64,000 bases of DNA from Sordaria brevicollis (Eukaryota; Ascomycota; Sordariomycetes; Sordariales; Sordariaceae). The notes beneath the pieces are model-generated. The model had not been told where the DNA came from. It saw nothing but the letters and a program-made list of their open reading frames with translations, and made no database searches. The stretch lies in NCBI GenBank assembly GCA_033439795.1, contig JAUTDP010000001.1:5270001-5334000 (forward strand), in the 5' to 3' direction. The position numbers and the translations under genes were made by a program. Of this stretch, positions 23,241-36,720 are shown in pieces. Numbering within the stretch: the stretch's first letter is position 1; each line of letters opens with the position of its first letter.

Positions 23241-26200
23241 TAAATAAATTTCTTCTAGAAATTAATATTAATCTATTTTTTAATTACGGCCGCTTCGATA
23301 AATATAATATATCGGGGCTTTATATTAAATAGTTATTATTTTAATAATAATTTAATTTTATAATTATAAGCGTAATATAACGGGACTTTTTCTACTAAAC
23401 AGAGAAGGAAAGCTTTAATATTTTTATAATATTTAACTAAAATTTTAATTTTAATTTCGTCGTCGGACTTAATAAATTTATCGCTCTTTTTTAAAAAAAT
23501 CTTTATATCCTCTTTAATAATTTTAATAACGTAAATTTATTTAAAGACTTCTTTATATACGGGAATATTCCGGTTAAAATCCTTTATTAAATTTAATATT
23601 TTTATTAAAACGGCGGCTTCCTTATCCTTATCGGAATTAGTATTACCGGTTATTATATCGACGAATAAATAAATAAACGGTAGTAAAAAGTATTTATATT
23701 ATTTTCCCTTATTATTTATAATATTATTTATTATATCCTCCGTAAATTCCTCGACGTCCGTTAATTCCGAAATCGTAAATAACCGTTCTAACGCGGTATA
23801 ATTGGTAATTAAAAGCTTAAAATTCTATTTCTCGTATATATAATTAAACGTAATAATATTAAATTCTTTAATATCGGCTGTATTAAATGCGTTATTAATA
23901 TATATAAAACGTTATAATTATATTAGGCGTACCGTTTTAATAGAAATACGGCGGTTATTTAAGCGAATATATAATTCGTAAACCGTAGGGCTCTTAATTT
24001 TAACGAAAAGGGCGGCCGTATTAAAAATTCTTTATATTTTAATTCTAATTCGATTAGCGATTAGAATTTTTACGGGGTTATTAATATAGTGCGGAGAATT
24101 ATTATATTATTTAATTTTAAGGATTAGGGAGGGAATTGGAGTAGGTTTATTTTTAAGGGTTAAGGAGGAGGGTAATAATTCGGGGATTAATATTATTCGT
24201 AAAGTAGTTTAAAAAGCGGGTTTTAATCGTAAAATTATCCTAAGGGATTTAAAGAGCGGAGGTAGCGGCGGGGTTAAAATTGGAGTATTTAATTATAATA
24301 GTAGGCGAATAATTATTATTATAATATAATTAATAAAATTTTTAAATATAATAATTTATTTATTAAAGAGATTTAAAAGGAGGTAGTAGCCGTAGTATTA
24401 AGTAAAGTGGACGGTATAATTATTATAATTAATTTTAGGTCGATAATATTATATTTATAAAAAGCTAAAAATAATAGGGTAATTTTTAGAAATATTATAA
24501 ATAAAGAAAATAATAATTTTTGTATAAAGATTAATACGGAATTGGGCGTAGACTCCCTTAGAAATAATATTTTTAACGATTTTATTAATTAGGACTAATT
24601 TCTTTAATCGTAAAAGTTTAAAACGTAGGAAGTTATTCTTTTTTATAAATGAAGAGTTTAAAAAGGCGTAAATAGAATAACCGCTATTTATTAAAATAAT
24701 ATAATAATCTTTACGTAATCCGGTATATATATAAAATAATAAAAATATTAAATTTAAAGATATAGAATTATTTAAAGATTAAATTTATATTTCCTCCAAA
24801 TCTTCTAACTTATAATCTAAAATTTACTTCTTTAATAATATTAATTCGGGCCTCTATACGCAATTATATATAAAGGTTAAGCATTTCCCTAATTGTTATA
24901 ATACTCGTTGTTAATAATTTATTCGGCGGGTTAGGTAGGAACCGGGTTAATAATTAGGGCGGGAGCCGGGTTAGTAATAGGGGTATTAACGCTACGAATA
25001 TTAATAATATTATTATTACCACTATTATTATTCCTATTACAACCGCGGTTATTATTATAATAGTTATTTTTATTAACGGGGCTTTAAGGACCGTAATTAA
25101 TAGAACGAAAATAATCTTTAATTAAATAGCCGGATTAACCGTAATAATGATAAAGGCTATTATATATATATTAATTTAATATATTAAAGTAAATAATATT
25201 AATAAAATTAATAGTATTAAAATTTATTTTATTACCGCCTTAATTAATAATACGATTATTAAAGTTAAAAACGGAATTAAAATTATTAATAGCGGAATTA
25301 AAATTATTACCGGAATTAATATTAACGTTATTATTAAGGGCGCTATTAAAAATACTACGGACTATACGGGCGCGGTAATCGGTATCGTTTTAAGTGTAGG
25401 CAATTTTATAATATATTTCCAATTATTTATTTTAAGCGTTATTAGCGGGGGGTTTATAATAGGCGCCGGCGTTATAGATATATTTAGAGATTTTATTCTT
25501 TAAGTATTCGACCTTTTAAATTTTAATTAAGCTATAAATAATTATTAAAAATATTAATTCTATTTTAAAATCGGTAAAGTTTTTATTAAATTAATAATAT
25601 TCGGTTAAATAATATTAAATATCCTATTTAATATTAATTATTTCGAAACGTTTAATTAAATATTATATAAATTCAACACCCGTTTTTTACTTTTAAACGT
25701 TTTTATTATTTTCGATTATAATAATTTCGATAAAATCGTTAATATTGGATTTAAAGTCGGGGTTAAATAGTATAATTATATATAAAATTTTTTAACGCTC
25801 GTCCTAGAATAATATCGGGTCGCAAATTTATTAAGTTTAAATAATTATATACTAAGAATAGAAAATACGAATATATTTAGTAGGGTCTTTTTCGAAATTA
25901 ATAAAAACGGAGGGGTCGGCGATTATTTATTTATAAATATTATTAATTCCCAAAGCGGTAGGGTTAGGGTTATTAAAGTTAGAAAATATAATAGCGGTTT
26001 AAATATTAAATTTATTATATTAAGTTTTAAAATCGGAATATTCCTTTTAAAGAACGGTATATAACGTTTGGAAATTTCTAAAGTCGATAAAAATTATATT
26101 AAATTAATTAATAAAATTATTATTCTAATCGCGGATAAATACGTAATCGTCGCGAAAGTATTAATAAGTATAGCCGAATAAATAAATAATAAACGCGAAA

Positions 26201-26725
26201 ACGGCTTTTTTAATAATTAAAGAGGCGTAGTCGAAGTAATTATAAGGGACGAAGCGGGGCTCTTCGTCGTTATTAAAGTTTATAAAAATCTCTTTAATAT
26301 CTTTATTAAAAGTAAATTCGTAAAGGGTAGTGCGGACGACGTTAATATTAGGAATTAAATTATTATTATTATTAATAATATTATATAAAGTTTTTAAAAT
26401 AATAGCGTTATTGGGATTAATAAAATTAATATTGAAAGCCGGAACGTTAAGGAGAATATTCGACGTATTATTAGGGGAAAAAATTATAGGGTCGCTATTA
26501 CTATTATAAAATATAGAAAATAATATAATTAGAATCGTTTAATCGTCGTAAGTTTTTTTATTTATTAAATATAAAGACCTTCCCTTATTTAATTAAATAA
26601 AGGGATTTAATAATAAAAGAAATACGCTAATTCAACGGTTCGTATATAGTAAACGGGAAGTAAACGATTTATTTTAAATAAAATAAAATTATACGTAAAC
26701 GTATTATTTTAAAGGTATAATTAAT

Positions 26726-27032
26726 TATTATAGGGATAGTTAATATAATAGTAGGTAATAGATATAAATATATATAATTATATAAAAGAAGAAAGAGGAA
26801 AAGGAAGAAAGTATACGTAGGAGGCCCGCCCTTTATAGGGTATAATGGGAACGCGTTAATTACGCGCGGTTAGGTAACCTTAACCGTATAGGCGGTGAGT
26901 AGTAACGTAATATCCCGTGCGGGCGGGACTATCCCGAATATAGTGGTACGTCTTAGGAAGTGACTACTATACGAGTACAAGCACGTGATGGCAATATGCC
27001 AGTCACGTGCAGTCACGGCTAGGCTTGTGACA
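26726..27032 (-). repeat. LTR of inner Ty3 element (5' LTR of the minus-strand element)
   Basis: 307 bp, paired with 19776-20082. Its left end is mutated (TATTATAGGGATAG); its last 90 bases are nearly unmutated, ending GGCTTGTGACA. The unmutated termini show a short inverted repeat, TGTCAC...GTGACA. Confidence 0.9.
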
Positions 27033-27037
27033 TTACC

Positions 27038-29800
27038 CTTTTAATTATAAAATCGTTTTTATCTCTAATTAAACCCCCCTATATTATTATTTATATTTTA
27101 TATTTAAAAAAAAAATTCCGTATTATATATAAATACTTAAACGATTATTTAATTTTTAATTTTATCCGCCCGAATTCGTCCCTTATAATTATTTTTATAC
27201 TCTTAGCCCGAAAATTAATAGATAATATACGAATTTACATTAATTACCGTAAATTAAATAATATTATAATAAAAAATAAATATTTTATTCCTTTTATTCG
27301 CGAAATAATTAACTCTTTCTATAAAGTAAAATAATTTAATAAATTCGATATTATTATAATTTTTAAACGCTTATATATTACCGAGGGTAATAAATAAAAA
27401 ACCGCGTTTATTATTAAATTTAATCTCTTCGAATATTTTATTACAAATTTCGATATAATAAATACGTTAACGTTGTTTTAATATTATATTAATTATATTT
27501 TATTTAATATTTTAAATAAATACGCTATAGCCTATTTCGACGATGTATTTATTTATAACGGAATTAAAACGGAATATAAATATTATTTCGAAAACGTTAT
27601 AAAAAAATTTATAAAAATAAACCTAATTATCGATATCCGGAAATACAAATTCTATAAATATAAAATAAAATATTTAAAATTTATTATTTCCTACGACAAT
27701 TTACGTATAAATCCTAAAAAAATTAATACTATTATCGATTAGGGCGTCCTAGAAATTTTAAAGGACTTTTAACGTTTTATTAATTTTACGAATTTTTATT
27801 ATAGGTTTATTAAAAGCTTTTCTAAAATTACTTAACCCTTTATAACCTTTATATTTTATAATAAATAAATTAACCCTATATTTAAAACCGTAATTATAAT
27901 ATTTAAACGCTTAAAGAACGCCTTTACTTCGGCTTTTATTTTTATATATTATTACTTTAAACGCTAAATTATTATTAAAATTAACGCTTCGAATTAGGCG
28001 TCCGGTAATATCCTTTCCTAAATTAATAAAAAAAGGAAACGCTACTTTATCGCTTTTTTTTCATTTAAATATTCCCTAGCCGAATATAATTACGAAATTT
28101 ATAATAAAAAATTCTTTATTATTATTAAAGCTTTCGAAAAATAATACCCCGAATTTTAAAGAGTTAAGGATATTATCGAAATTATTATTAATTATAAAAG
28201 CTTCCAATACTTTATAACGACGAAACTCCTTAATTAATAATAAATCTAATAGTCCGAATTTCTTAGCGATTTTTATTTTAAAATTATATACCGCCCGAAC
28301 GCCTACGCTACCGTCCTTAATGCCCTCTCCCGGTTATTTAAAAATATTTTAGCGGATAAGCGTAATTTTAACGACGATTAAATAACGAATTATATACGTA
28401 TTTTATTACCGAAGGAGAATTAAATTAAAAAATTAGATTTTAATAATAATAATAATAGTAATAATAAATAATCTATAGGGTTCTTAATCTTTAATACTAA
28501 ATTACTAATTAATAATTATATTAACGCTATTTACTTCGCTTTACCCAATTCTTTTATAATTATTTTTTACCTTTAAAACCCTAATTATAAAAAATTCCTT
28601 AATTATATTAAGAAATTCATAAGGATTATTATAATAAATTATAAAATCCTTTACGGCCGGATTTTAATTAATAAACGAATTTTTATCCCCCCCCTACAAC
28701 GAAATTCACTTTTAAATTCTTTAACGTATTTACAATTTAACGCCTAATAATTATTTAAATTGCTTTAAAACTTATAATTTTATTCGGCGGGCTTATATTT
28801 AACCTAATTTATTTAAGGACGTAATTACCTTCATTTAAAGTTATTATTTTTATACCCGGGTTAAGAATTTTAAATTTATACCCTTAAATTTATTCGAATT
28901 TATATTAAATCCGTTTTACTAATAGTCTAATTTTTTAATAAATTTTATTAACCCCCTTCCCGAAATTAAAAACGGCGGAAAGATATATACTTATATTATA
29001 ATAATTATTAATTATTTAACGAAAATATAATATTACGTCCCTATTTATAATTTAATTATTCAAGGAATTGTTAATACCTTCTTTTATAAAATTTACCGTT
29101 TATATAGTACTTCCGATTCTATTATTTCCGACTATAATTCTTAATTTATCGCTATTTTTTTAGTAAGAGTTTTATCGATTCTTCGGCGTTTAATAAAGGC
29201 TTTCTTCATCCGTTTACTTAAAAATTAATAATTAAATAAAGATTATAAACGTTTATATTAAATAATATTTATACGCTTTCTATTTTTATTATTAGAATGA
29301 TTAATTTATTTAATTATTTCTTATTAAATTCGCAGCGAATAATTACGTTTTAAAAATTATAAACTTCTTTCCGTTCTTTATTAATTATAATAAATATTTA
29401 AAAATAAATATTAAATTCCTTTAACGTTATAACGCCTTTATATCGCTAATATAATATTAAGAATTATTCAACGTTTAAATAATTAAAAAGTATATAAATT
29501 ATATTATTATTAAGGCCCGTTTATTTATAAAAGAAATTTAGGAGAAATAAAGGCGTTACATTAACGCTTATAAGTCGGACGTTTTAAAATACGTAATTAG
29601 GGATAAAATTTAAATTAATATTAAATATTAGAATTAAGGCCGCCCGTCCCCTAAATTGGCTAATAAATAAGTAGGCCCGTTCGTCGTTAAGAAGGTATAT
29701 TATTAAATAATCGCCTTTATTATAAATACGGTATATAAAATTTTCTTCGTTTTTTATATTTCTTTTATTTAACTTTATTAAAAGGGTTTACTCAATTAGG
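27038..29800 (+). pseudogene. Outer Ty3 pol relic: reverse transcriptase, RNase H and integrase
   Basis: Plus-strand frame with scattered stops and frame drift. RT: LARKLIDNIRIYINYRKLN, then IKNKYFIPFIREI, then AYFDDVFIYN at 27530-27559. Integrase: zinc-binding-like stretch near 28700-28800, core with FINPLPEIKNGGK at about 28950 and a TSDSIISD-like strand near 29110, then QND...FAANNYV near 29300. The start of the RT region continues directly from 19770 once the inner element and one TTACC are removed (LLYYPFNYKI). Confidence 0.8.
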
Positions 29801-31665
29801 AAACCTTTAATAAAGCTTTTAATTAACGAATAAAGGGCGCCGTCGTTTTTAAAACGATATTTAATAAAAAAGAATAATATTTCGAATGTATTTTTAATTT
29901 TATATAGTCTTTAAAAAGTAAATTATTCTATAGGATTAAGTAACTTCGACCTTACCCGCCGGATTAGCGCCCTGTAAAGGATTTTTAAATTAATATAAAT
30001 AATATTTAAAATTTTTATATTAAATACCTATATAAATTAAATTTTAAATTTAATAAAACCCCGAATTTAACGTTAATAAAAATTAAATAAAGCTTTAAGG
30101 GGATATAACGTAATTAATAATTCGTCCGAATTTAATCTATTTCCTATATATAAATTATAATACGTCCCTACGGTTTTTTATATATATATTATAATACGTT
30201 TTTACGATTTTTTCCCGTAATTTTAATTTATAAATTATATAATTATATTATTTAAACTTTAGACTTTATTTTTTTTAATATTTCTTTATAGCGGAATATA
30301 ATAATAGAATTATATTTTTATTATCGTTTTCTTATCGAAGTATTATACTTTTATTAATTATCCTTTACTAAAATTTACTATTTCTAAGGCGAAGCTTTAA
30401 CGTTTTATTAATTATTTAAATAAGAATTTATATAAGGAAATTATTTATAATTTACGCAATTTCTTCCTTTTAACGTTCGGGATTAGTATTTTCGGTAATA
30501 CTATATATACGAATTACTTCCGTTTTAATTACGTTATAAAAGCGCTTTTTAATAAAAAATTAAATCGATTAATAGGGGTCGCTATAAATAAAGCATATTA
30601 ATTAAATTTCCTTCTAATACCGATATTCTTATATAGGAATATTTATAATAGGACGTTTAAAAGCCGACTATATTAAAGCCTAAATACGCTTATTAACGAT
30701 TTTTTTAATAATAACGCGCTATAGAATAATTAATACTATATTATATATTCGCTTACCCTTTAATAATATATTTATAATATCCTTAATAATTTTTTTAGGG
30801 CCTAAAAGCCTAAATTCGGCTTTAATAACCGCTTTAATGATATTAAAATATATTAGGAGATTTTTAATAATAATTATAATACGTATACGTAATACCTCCT
30901 TTTAAATAAAAATTCTATTAACGTCGCATTTTTAAAATTTAATTAATTAACGAATTAACGTAGCGATATCGGTTCCGTCGCTAATTATTAAAATAACGGG
31001 TTTATTTCGTTAATAAAACGCTAATTAAAAAAAAAAAAAAAAAATCAAATTTACTTTATTATAATTCTTTTTATAATTAATATATTCGTAATAATTTTTC
31101 TTTTTGCTTAAAGGGTAAAAATATTAAAATATTATAGGAATATTACTATTTAGAATAATATTTTTAATAATAAATTTTAAATAAATTATATAATTTATAC
31201 CTTTAGCGGGAATTATATTAAAATCTTTATAGGGGCGATAACGAAAAGGTATAATAACGCTAAAGAAATATACGAAATTTTTAAAAAATTTACCTTATTA
31301 TAAACGAAGAAAGAATATTTATCGCGCAAAGAATTTAAAGAGCGCTAAAATTATATTAATAAAAATTATAAAAAAAAAAGGAAAGAGAAAAAGGGAATTT
31401 AAAGGTTTAAAAATTTAATTAAAATAAGAGGGGAAGAACCGGAAGCCCGTATATTATTTTAATTATCCAAATTCGGCCTAATACAATACTATTTATAACC
31501 GCCGTAGTAAGTAATTACTAAATTTACCGTACTTATTTCAATATATACGATAATACGGATTACCCGTTAACGTTACGCCCGCGGTTTATTAATTAGCCTA
31601 TAGGGGTATCGGTATATTAATTTTATTAATAATTAAAATTAATTGCATTTTAGAATCGGGGGTAT

Positions 31666-31869
31666 TATTATAATACTAAATTATTAATAACGCTCCCTAA
31701 GTATTTTAACACCGAATTACCAGCGGAGTATAGTCGTTCCTATAATTATATTTCCACTTCACTTATATATATAGTCTAGGAGTAGAATTTTCGCTACTCT
31801 TTCTCGATCTTTTCCTCTTCGTATAATAATACGTCTTCTCCAAGCCTCTATTAGATCGGTATCGTGACA
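31666..31869 (+). repeat. Right (3') LTR of outer Ty3 element
   Basis: 204 bp, paired with 16775-16978 and ending in the unmutated GGTATCGTGACA. Here the left part is heavily mutated and the right end is nearly intact, the mirror image of its partner. Confidence 0.9.
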
Positions 31870-31874
31870 ATAAA

Positions 31875-34800
31875 TAAATAAAAAAGTATCTTTTTTCCTA
31901 AGAAGCGCTATATATATAATAATAAAACGTTTTAGGTAAATAATTAAAACGGTCGTAATATAAATAGAAATCTTAATAATTAATTTATTCCCCTATTTAT
32001 TTAATTAGGTAATTCCTAAGCAAGGCGAAATAGGGGTTATATTTATATTATAATTAATTTATTATAAATACCAGTTTATTAATAATTTAATAGAATTCTA
32101 AGTCGGCTTCCGGTAAGAGTAATTACGTATTTTTATAATTTAAAGGCTTTTTTTATCCTAATAAAAATTGATTTTAAAGGGTAAATAATTATAGGATATA
32201 ATAATCGTTATTTAAAGGGGTTTTTTATATAAGTAATTATAATTCCGCTAAGGCGTATAATTTAAATTATTTATATAGGGGGGGGTTTTTTTAACCGCTA
32301 TATAAAGGGGTAGGAATTTAAAAGGGAATAAAATTAAAAAATAATACGTATTACTTCCCGTTTTATTATTTTTAGTAAAATTATTTTAGTTAATGAAAAG
32401 GGGATAAATTTAAAAATAGTATACTATATAAATATAATTTTATAAAGGGTTTTTAAAGTAATCGTTTCGATTTTATATAATACCGAAATAATATTCGTAG
32501 AAATTTAAACGTCCCTTTTAATACTTAATTTATAAAAACCTAAGAAGAAAATAACGACCCCGTATATTAAAATAAGGACGAAATAAATAATAAATAATTA
32601 TTTTACTATCGTTAAAAAGAGGCCGCGGGCAATTTAATTAATCCTAACGGAGAATCTAATAATTACGGTCGTTTTAAAGATTTTTTGTTAAATTTATATA
32701 ATTATAGAAAGTTTCCTATTTAAATAAACGCCGAATTATTATATTTCTTTCTATAATTTAATGTATTTAGCCGGGGTTTCGATTAAAATATGGGTTAGGT
32801 TATATTAAACCTTCTTTATATTTTTCTTGTATAATAGGAAGTATAAAGCTTCCGTTTTACGGTAATCGATTTTAAGGCCGAATTTCGTAATTTTTATATA
32901 TAAATTTATAACTTTACGGAATACGGTATATAATATTTAAATAATATCCTTCCCGATTATTAAATAAATAATACTATTTATATAAAAGAAGGCGGGGCTT
33001 TAATACCTTTTAAATAATAACGTTATAAATAGGAGGAATAGGATTAGGGATTATAAAGAACCTTATAGGAGGTTATTATTAATCCGGAATTTATTTCTAA
33101 TTGAACGGAAAGAAAAATTCCTATTTATATAGAAATTAATTATAAAATTAATTAATAAGGCGGACTACCCTTAGCCGGTAAAAATTTCCTTTAATTTATT
33201 TACTTTCGTAGAAGGGAAGGCGGAATTGATATTAAAGGTAAAAATAATATTATATAGGCCGAATTTATTTATACCTTCTATATTATAAATTAAGGCTATA
33301 ATTAAATCCATTACGGAATGAGTAAGGAGGACGTTAATCGAATTTCTTTATATAAATTCGGCATTAAATATAATAACCGTTATTCTCTTAGTTAGGAGTT
33401 TTTTAATACTTTTATTAATTATAAATAAAAGTGTAATAAGCTTCTATCTTTTATATTAATATAAATCCTTACTAAATTTAGAAAATATAATTATTTATAT
33501 TTTTTTAAATACTATTAAGAAATTCCTAAATTCGAAAGTCGTTAATATAATAATTTATAAATATAAAAGGACGGTTTCCTAAACGGCCTTAAAAACGCTA
33601 AGGGTAATAATATTTAAGCCCGGTATATTTAATTTATAATATAAAAAAGCTTCCCTAAATTCATCGTTTATAAAGGGCTTTAAAATTTATTATATAATAT
33701 CCGGGGGGAGGTAAAGGCCTTTATAAATATATAAAAATAAGGTTTCGTCCTTTAATAGGCGAAAAATTATATAAATTAAGTAAGCGGTAATATTTTCGAA
33801 GTCCGTAAATTTTCGTTCTTACGTATTAATAAAGGTAGGCTTATTATTTAATAAGTCCTTACGCTATTAGAAAATATTATTTAATTCCTTCGGGGATTTA
33901 GCTTTATTAATTTTATCCCGGTAAAAGGTTACCTTAATCTTTTAATATACTTTTTAATAGACTATATAATTCTCCTCCTTTATTATTACGAATAATTTAT
34001 TTTATTATAATATATTTTTAAATTTCTTATTAAAAATATAGGAATATTCCTTTATTATTCTTTTAAAAATATTAGATAAGGATTAAGCGAATTCGTCGAA
34101 TTTTATTATTATTTATAAAGTTAGGGGGGTTTTAAGGAGGTATTAAGCTAAGGAGGCGATAACCTCCTCTAAATTCTTAATAGGGAGGAAGTATTTCTTT
34201 ATTAAAAAGGGGGCGCGTTTAAAAGGAATAATAATAACGAATTTATAATAATTTAAAACCTAAAAGTTTACTTTTATATATAAAATATTAACGCCGAAGG
34301 CGAAATCGATTATAAATTAGCTATTAATATATTAATATATTAAGATATTAGGAATATTAAAGAAATTAAGCCCGAAAATAATTATTAACTCCTTTAATTC
34401 CGTATTACGTTTAGAAATTCGGAATTAAAGGTCCTAAATAATATAATAAGCGTTAAAATCTCTTATAATCAAAAAATAGAATATTGGTATTTTAGGGAGG
34501 TATTCCCTAATAGCGGCTATTTAGCGGTTTTATAAATATCAATATACGTATATAATATTAATATTATTAATTATAACGGTCGTAATATATATTTTAAATT
34601 GGGAAATTATAATAAAATTATATATTTTCGTAACGTAGATTACTGTTTTTATATTTTAATCGTTTAAATTAATAATATAATAACCGGAATATTTATAAAA
34701 CCGTCCTTAAACGATAAATAATTTTTATATATAAATTACCGAAGTCCGATTAATAATTATTTATTCGAAAAAGTTATTAATATTTATTAAAGACTTTTAA

Positions 34801-36720
34801 ATGTTAATAAATATAATACGTAATTCTTTATTTATAGAATAAGGGATTTAAAACGTAATTATTCGGCCTCTGAGGTTTTTTTTAAAAATTTAACGGGTAT
34901 AATAAAAAGTAATTAGGTTTAGGGGGTTCGAAGTTTAATATTAGTAATAGGGGTAATAAAAACGGTAATAAGGAAATAATTATAAAGAAATTTTACTTAA
35001 ATTTCGGAAAGGGGTTTATTAATATTATATTTAGTGGATAAAACCTTAATATATAAAATAGGGTAGGAGAAAATAAAGGATATTTATTTCTTAATTATAT
35101 TTTTTAAAATATTCTTCGTTTTAAATTAGCGTTTTTTATTTTTAATTTAGGCGTCCTTTTTCGTTTAAATTTTTTTAATAGAAAGGGGGGTAGGGGGAAG
35201 GGTTTAAAGAATAAGGAAAGGGAGGGAGATTGAAATATTAATACCGGGGTAAAATATTAAATCGGTGGGGAAGCTTCGAAAATAATATCGTTATTTTTAT
35301 TAAATTCGACCGAAGAATCGGCGCCGGTAATATTATTAATATTACTATTAAATTTTTTAAAGGCGCGTATAGCGGTTTTATACGTAATTTTATTAATTTT
35401 ATAAGCGTTGGTATATTATTCGAATAAAAATTTAACGATTTAATTATTTTAAATTTTAAAGAAAATAGAATATTCTTTATATTTAAATTACATTAATTTA
35501 AAATAATTCGGGTATTAAAGGATAGATTTATAGGTTTTATAATATAAAGTAATAAAGGTATTATAATTTTTATAAATAATAGTAAAAGAATATTTAATTA
35601 TATTATAAAGGCCGAAATATTTATTATATATATTAATATAAGGGTTATATTTTATAAGGCGGGTAAATTCGGAACCGAAAATATAAAATAATTAAATTTT
35701 TTTAAGGAGGATAATAATATAATTACCGATTTTTTTCGCCTTAATAATTTTAAGGGATTATTTAATAACCGTTTAAATCTCTTATATAATAAAGGGTTCG
35801 GTATTTCGAACGCCATTATAAACGAAAAATTTCTATAATATACCAGCGAAGTAATAAAATACCGTTTCGATTTCGATATTAATTTAATATTATAGGATTT
35901 TCTTATTAAATTTAATTAATTAAAAGTAATATTCGGGTTTTGTAATTTCAATATAAAAATTTAATTATATTAAATAAACCTTCTTAATATATTAGCGGGG
36001 GGATTTAATTTTTTTAATAATGTAAAAAATAATACCTTTTAATATCGTTTTCTAGAAAATAACGTTATTAAAAAATTTAAAAAAATTTTATAATTTTCTT
36101 TACGGGCGGTAACGTTAAATTTAAATTTAAAAGGTTATTTAATAATATAAAGGGGGAAGCTAGTTATATTAGCCTTTATATTTTTTTTTAATTTAATTTC
36201 GTATTAAATAGGGACGGGGGTAAGGGTAGTTTTTTAAGGGGCCTAATTAACCTATTAATTAAAAAGGGTTTCCTTATTAATCGGTTAAGTAAAGTTCGAT
36301 ACGCGCGTAATAAAGGTCTTTAATATCGTAATTGGGGGGGAAAAATAAGGAATTATTAAGGACGGCGAAAAAGAAATATAAGCGTTAATTTTACTTTTAA
36401 TATAGAAATAAATACGGAGGAGGGCGTAAAATTATTCGTATAACGGGGCGGTAATACGCTTTTAAATAGTAGTTTCGAGGGTATTGTTAACTTTAACGAT
36501 AATTTCGATAAATTTTTCGGCGATTATAAATCGCGCTTAGAGGCTTTCGATAAATTCTTCGTTTACTTTACGTAGTATAATTATAATATCGTCCTTAAAT
36601 AGAATTATTATACCCGCTATAAAGTTGAAAGTAGATTCGAAGCCCGCTTCGAGGTAGATAAGAGTTGTAATAACTATCGTAGTATTAAGGCGATAGATTA
36701 GAATACCCAATTCTAATTGG
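31875..36720 (-). mobile_element. LINE-type (non-LTR) retrotransposon relic, RIP-inactivated
   Basis: Minus-strand coding relics appear in the expected order from right to left. Near 35500-35700 is a Cys/His-rich ORF1-like segment. At about 34300-34900 is an endonuclease-like region. At about 32850-33100 is a reverse transcriptase whose palm reads SLILFLLF, then SPAFFYINSIIYLIIGKD, then KITKFGLKIDYRKTEALYF. The palm matches LINE polymerases with an F/Y-x-DD core in which the aspartates have been lost. No LTRs were found. Neurospora is known to carry LINEs such as Tad, but I cannot say which family this is. The ends are approximate: the left limit is the outer Ty3 insertion site and the right limit is where normal composition resumes. 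Confidence 0.75.
32850..33110 (-). pseudogene. LINE reverse transcriptase relic
   Basis: Reading right to left from about 33090, the frame gives SLILFLLFITLLFKRY, a stop, then SPAFFYINSIIYLIIGKD at about 32950-33000, then VFRKVINLYIKITKFGLKID. This is the YxDD-to-thumb order of non-LTR polymerases with RIP substitutions. Confidence 0.75.

Larger units (their letters stand above)
19776..27032 (-). mobile_element. Inner Ty3/Gypsy LTR retrotransposon nested in the outer element, RIP-inactivated
   Basis: The element is 7257 bp long with two 307-bp LTRs (19776-20082 and 26726-27032) and a 5-bp target duplication, TTACC, at 19771-19775 and 27033-27037. Orientation is minus. The reverse transcriptase reads right to left from about 23240 (KKPSGGIRIY) to about 22840, where the active-site block reads YLNNILIYS; the family has YLDD, and GAC/GAT-to-AAC/AAT is the expected RIP change. 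A purine-rich tract lies next to 20083 on the minus strand (AAAGGGAGGTAA), just before the 3' LTR, as expected for a polypurine tract. The gag-like region should be near 24900-26700. Confidence 0.9.
16775..31869 (+). mobile_element. Outer Ty3/Gypsy LTR retrotransposon, RIP-inactivated, interrupted by a second element
   Basis: The element is bounded by two 204-bp LTRs (16775-16978 and 31666-31869) that align base for base apart from C-to-T and G-to-A changes. It is flanked by a 5-bp duplication, ATAAA. Without the nested element it is about 7.8 kb. The right part reads on the + strand as a Ty3 polymerase. Reverse transcriptase spans about 27038-27800, with AYFDDVFIYN at 27530-27559. Integrase spans about 28700-29700, with IYSTSDSIISD-like and LKFAANNYV-like blocks recognisable despite many stops. 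Gag and protease should lie in 16979-19775. About 1.6 kb between the end of integrase and the right LTR is unassigned. It is dead: nearly every CAA, CAG and TGG codon has become a stop. Confidence 0.9.
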
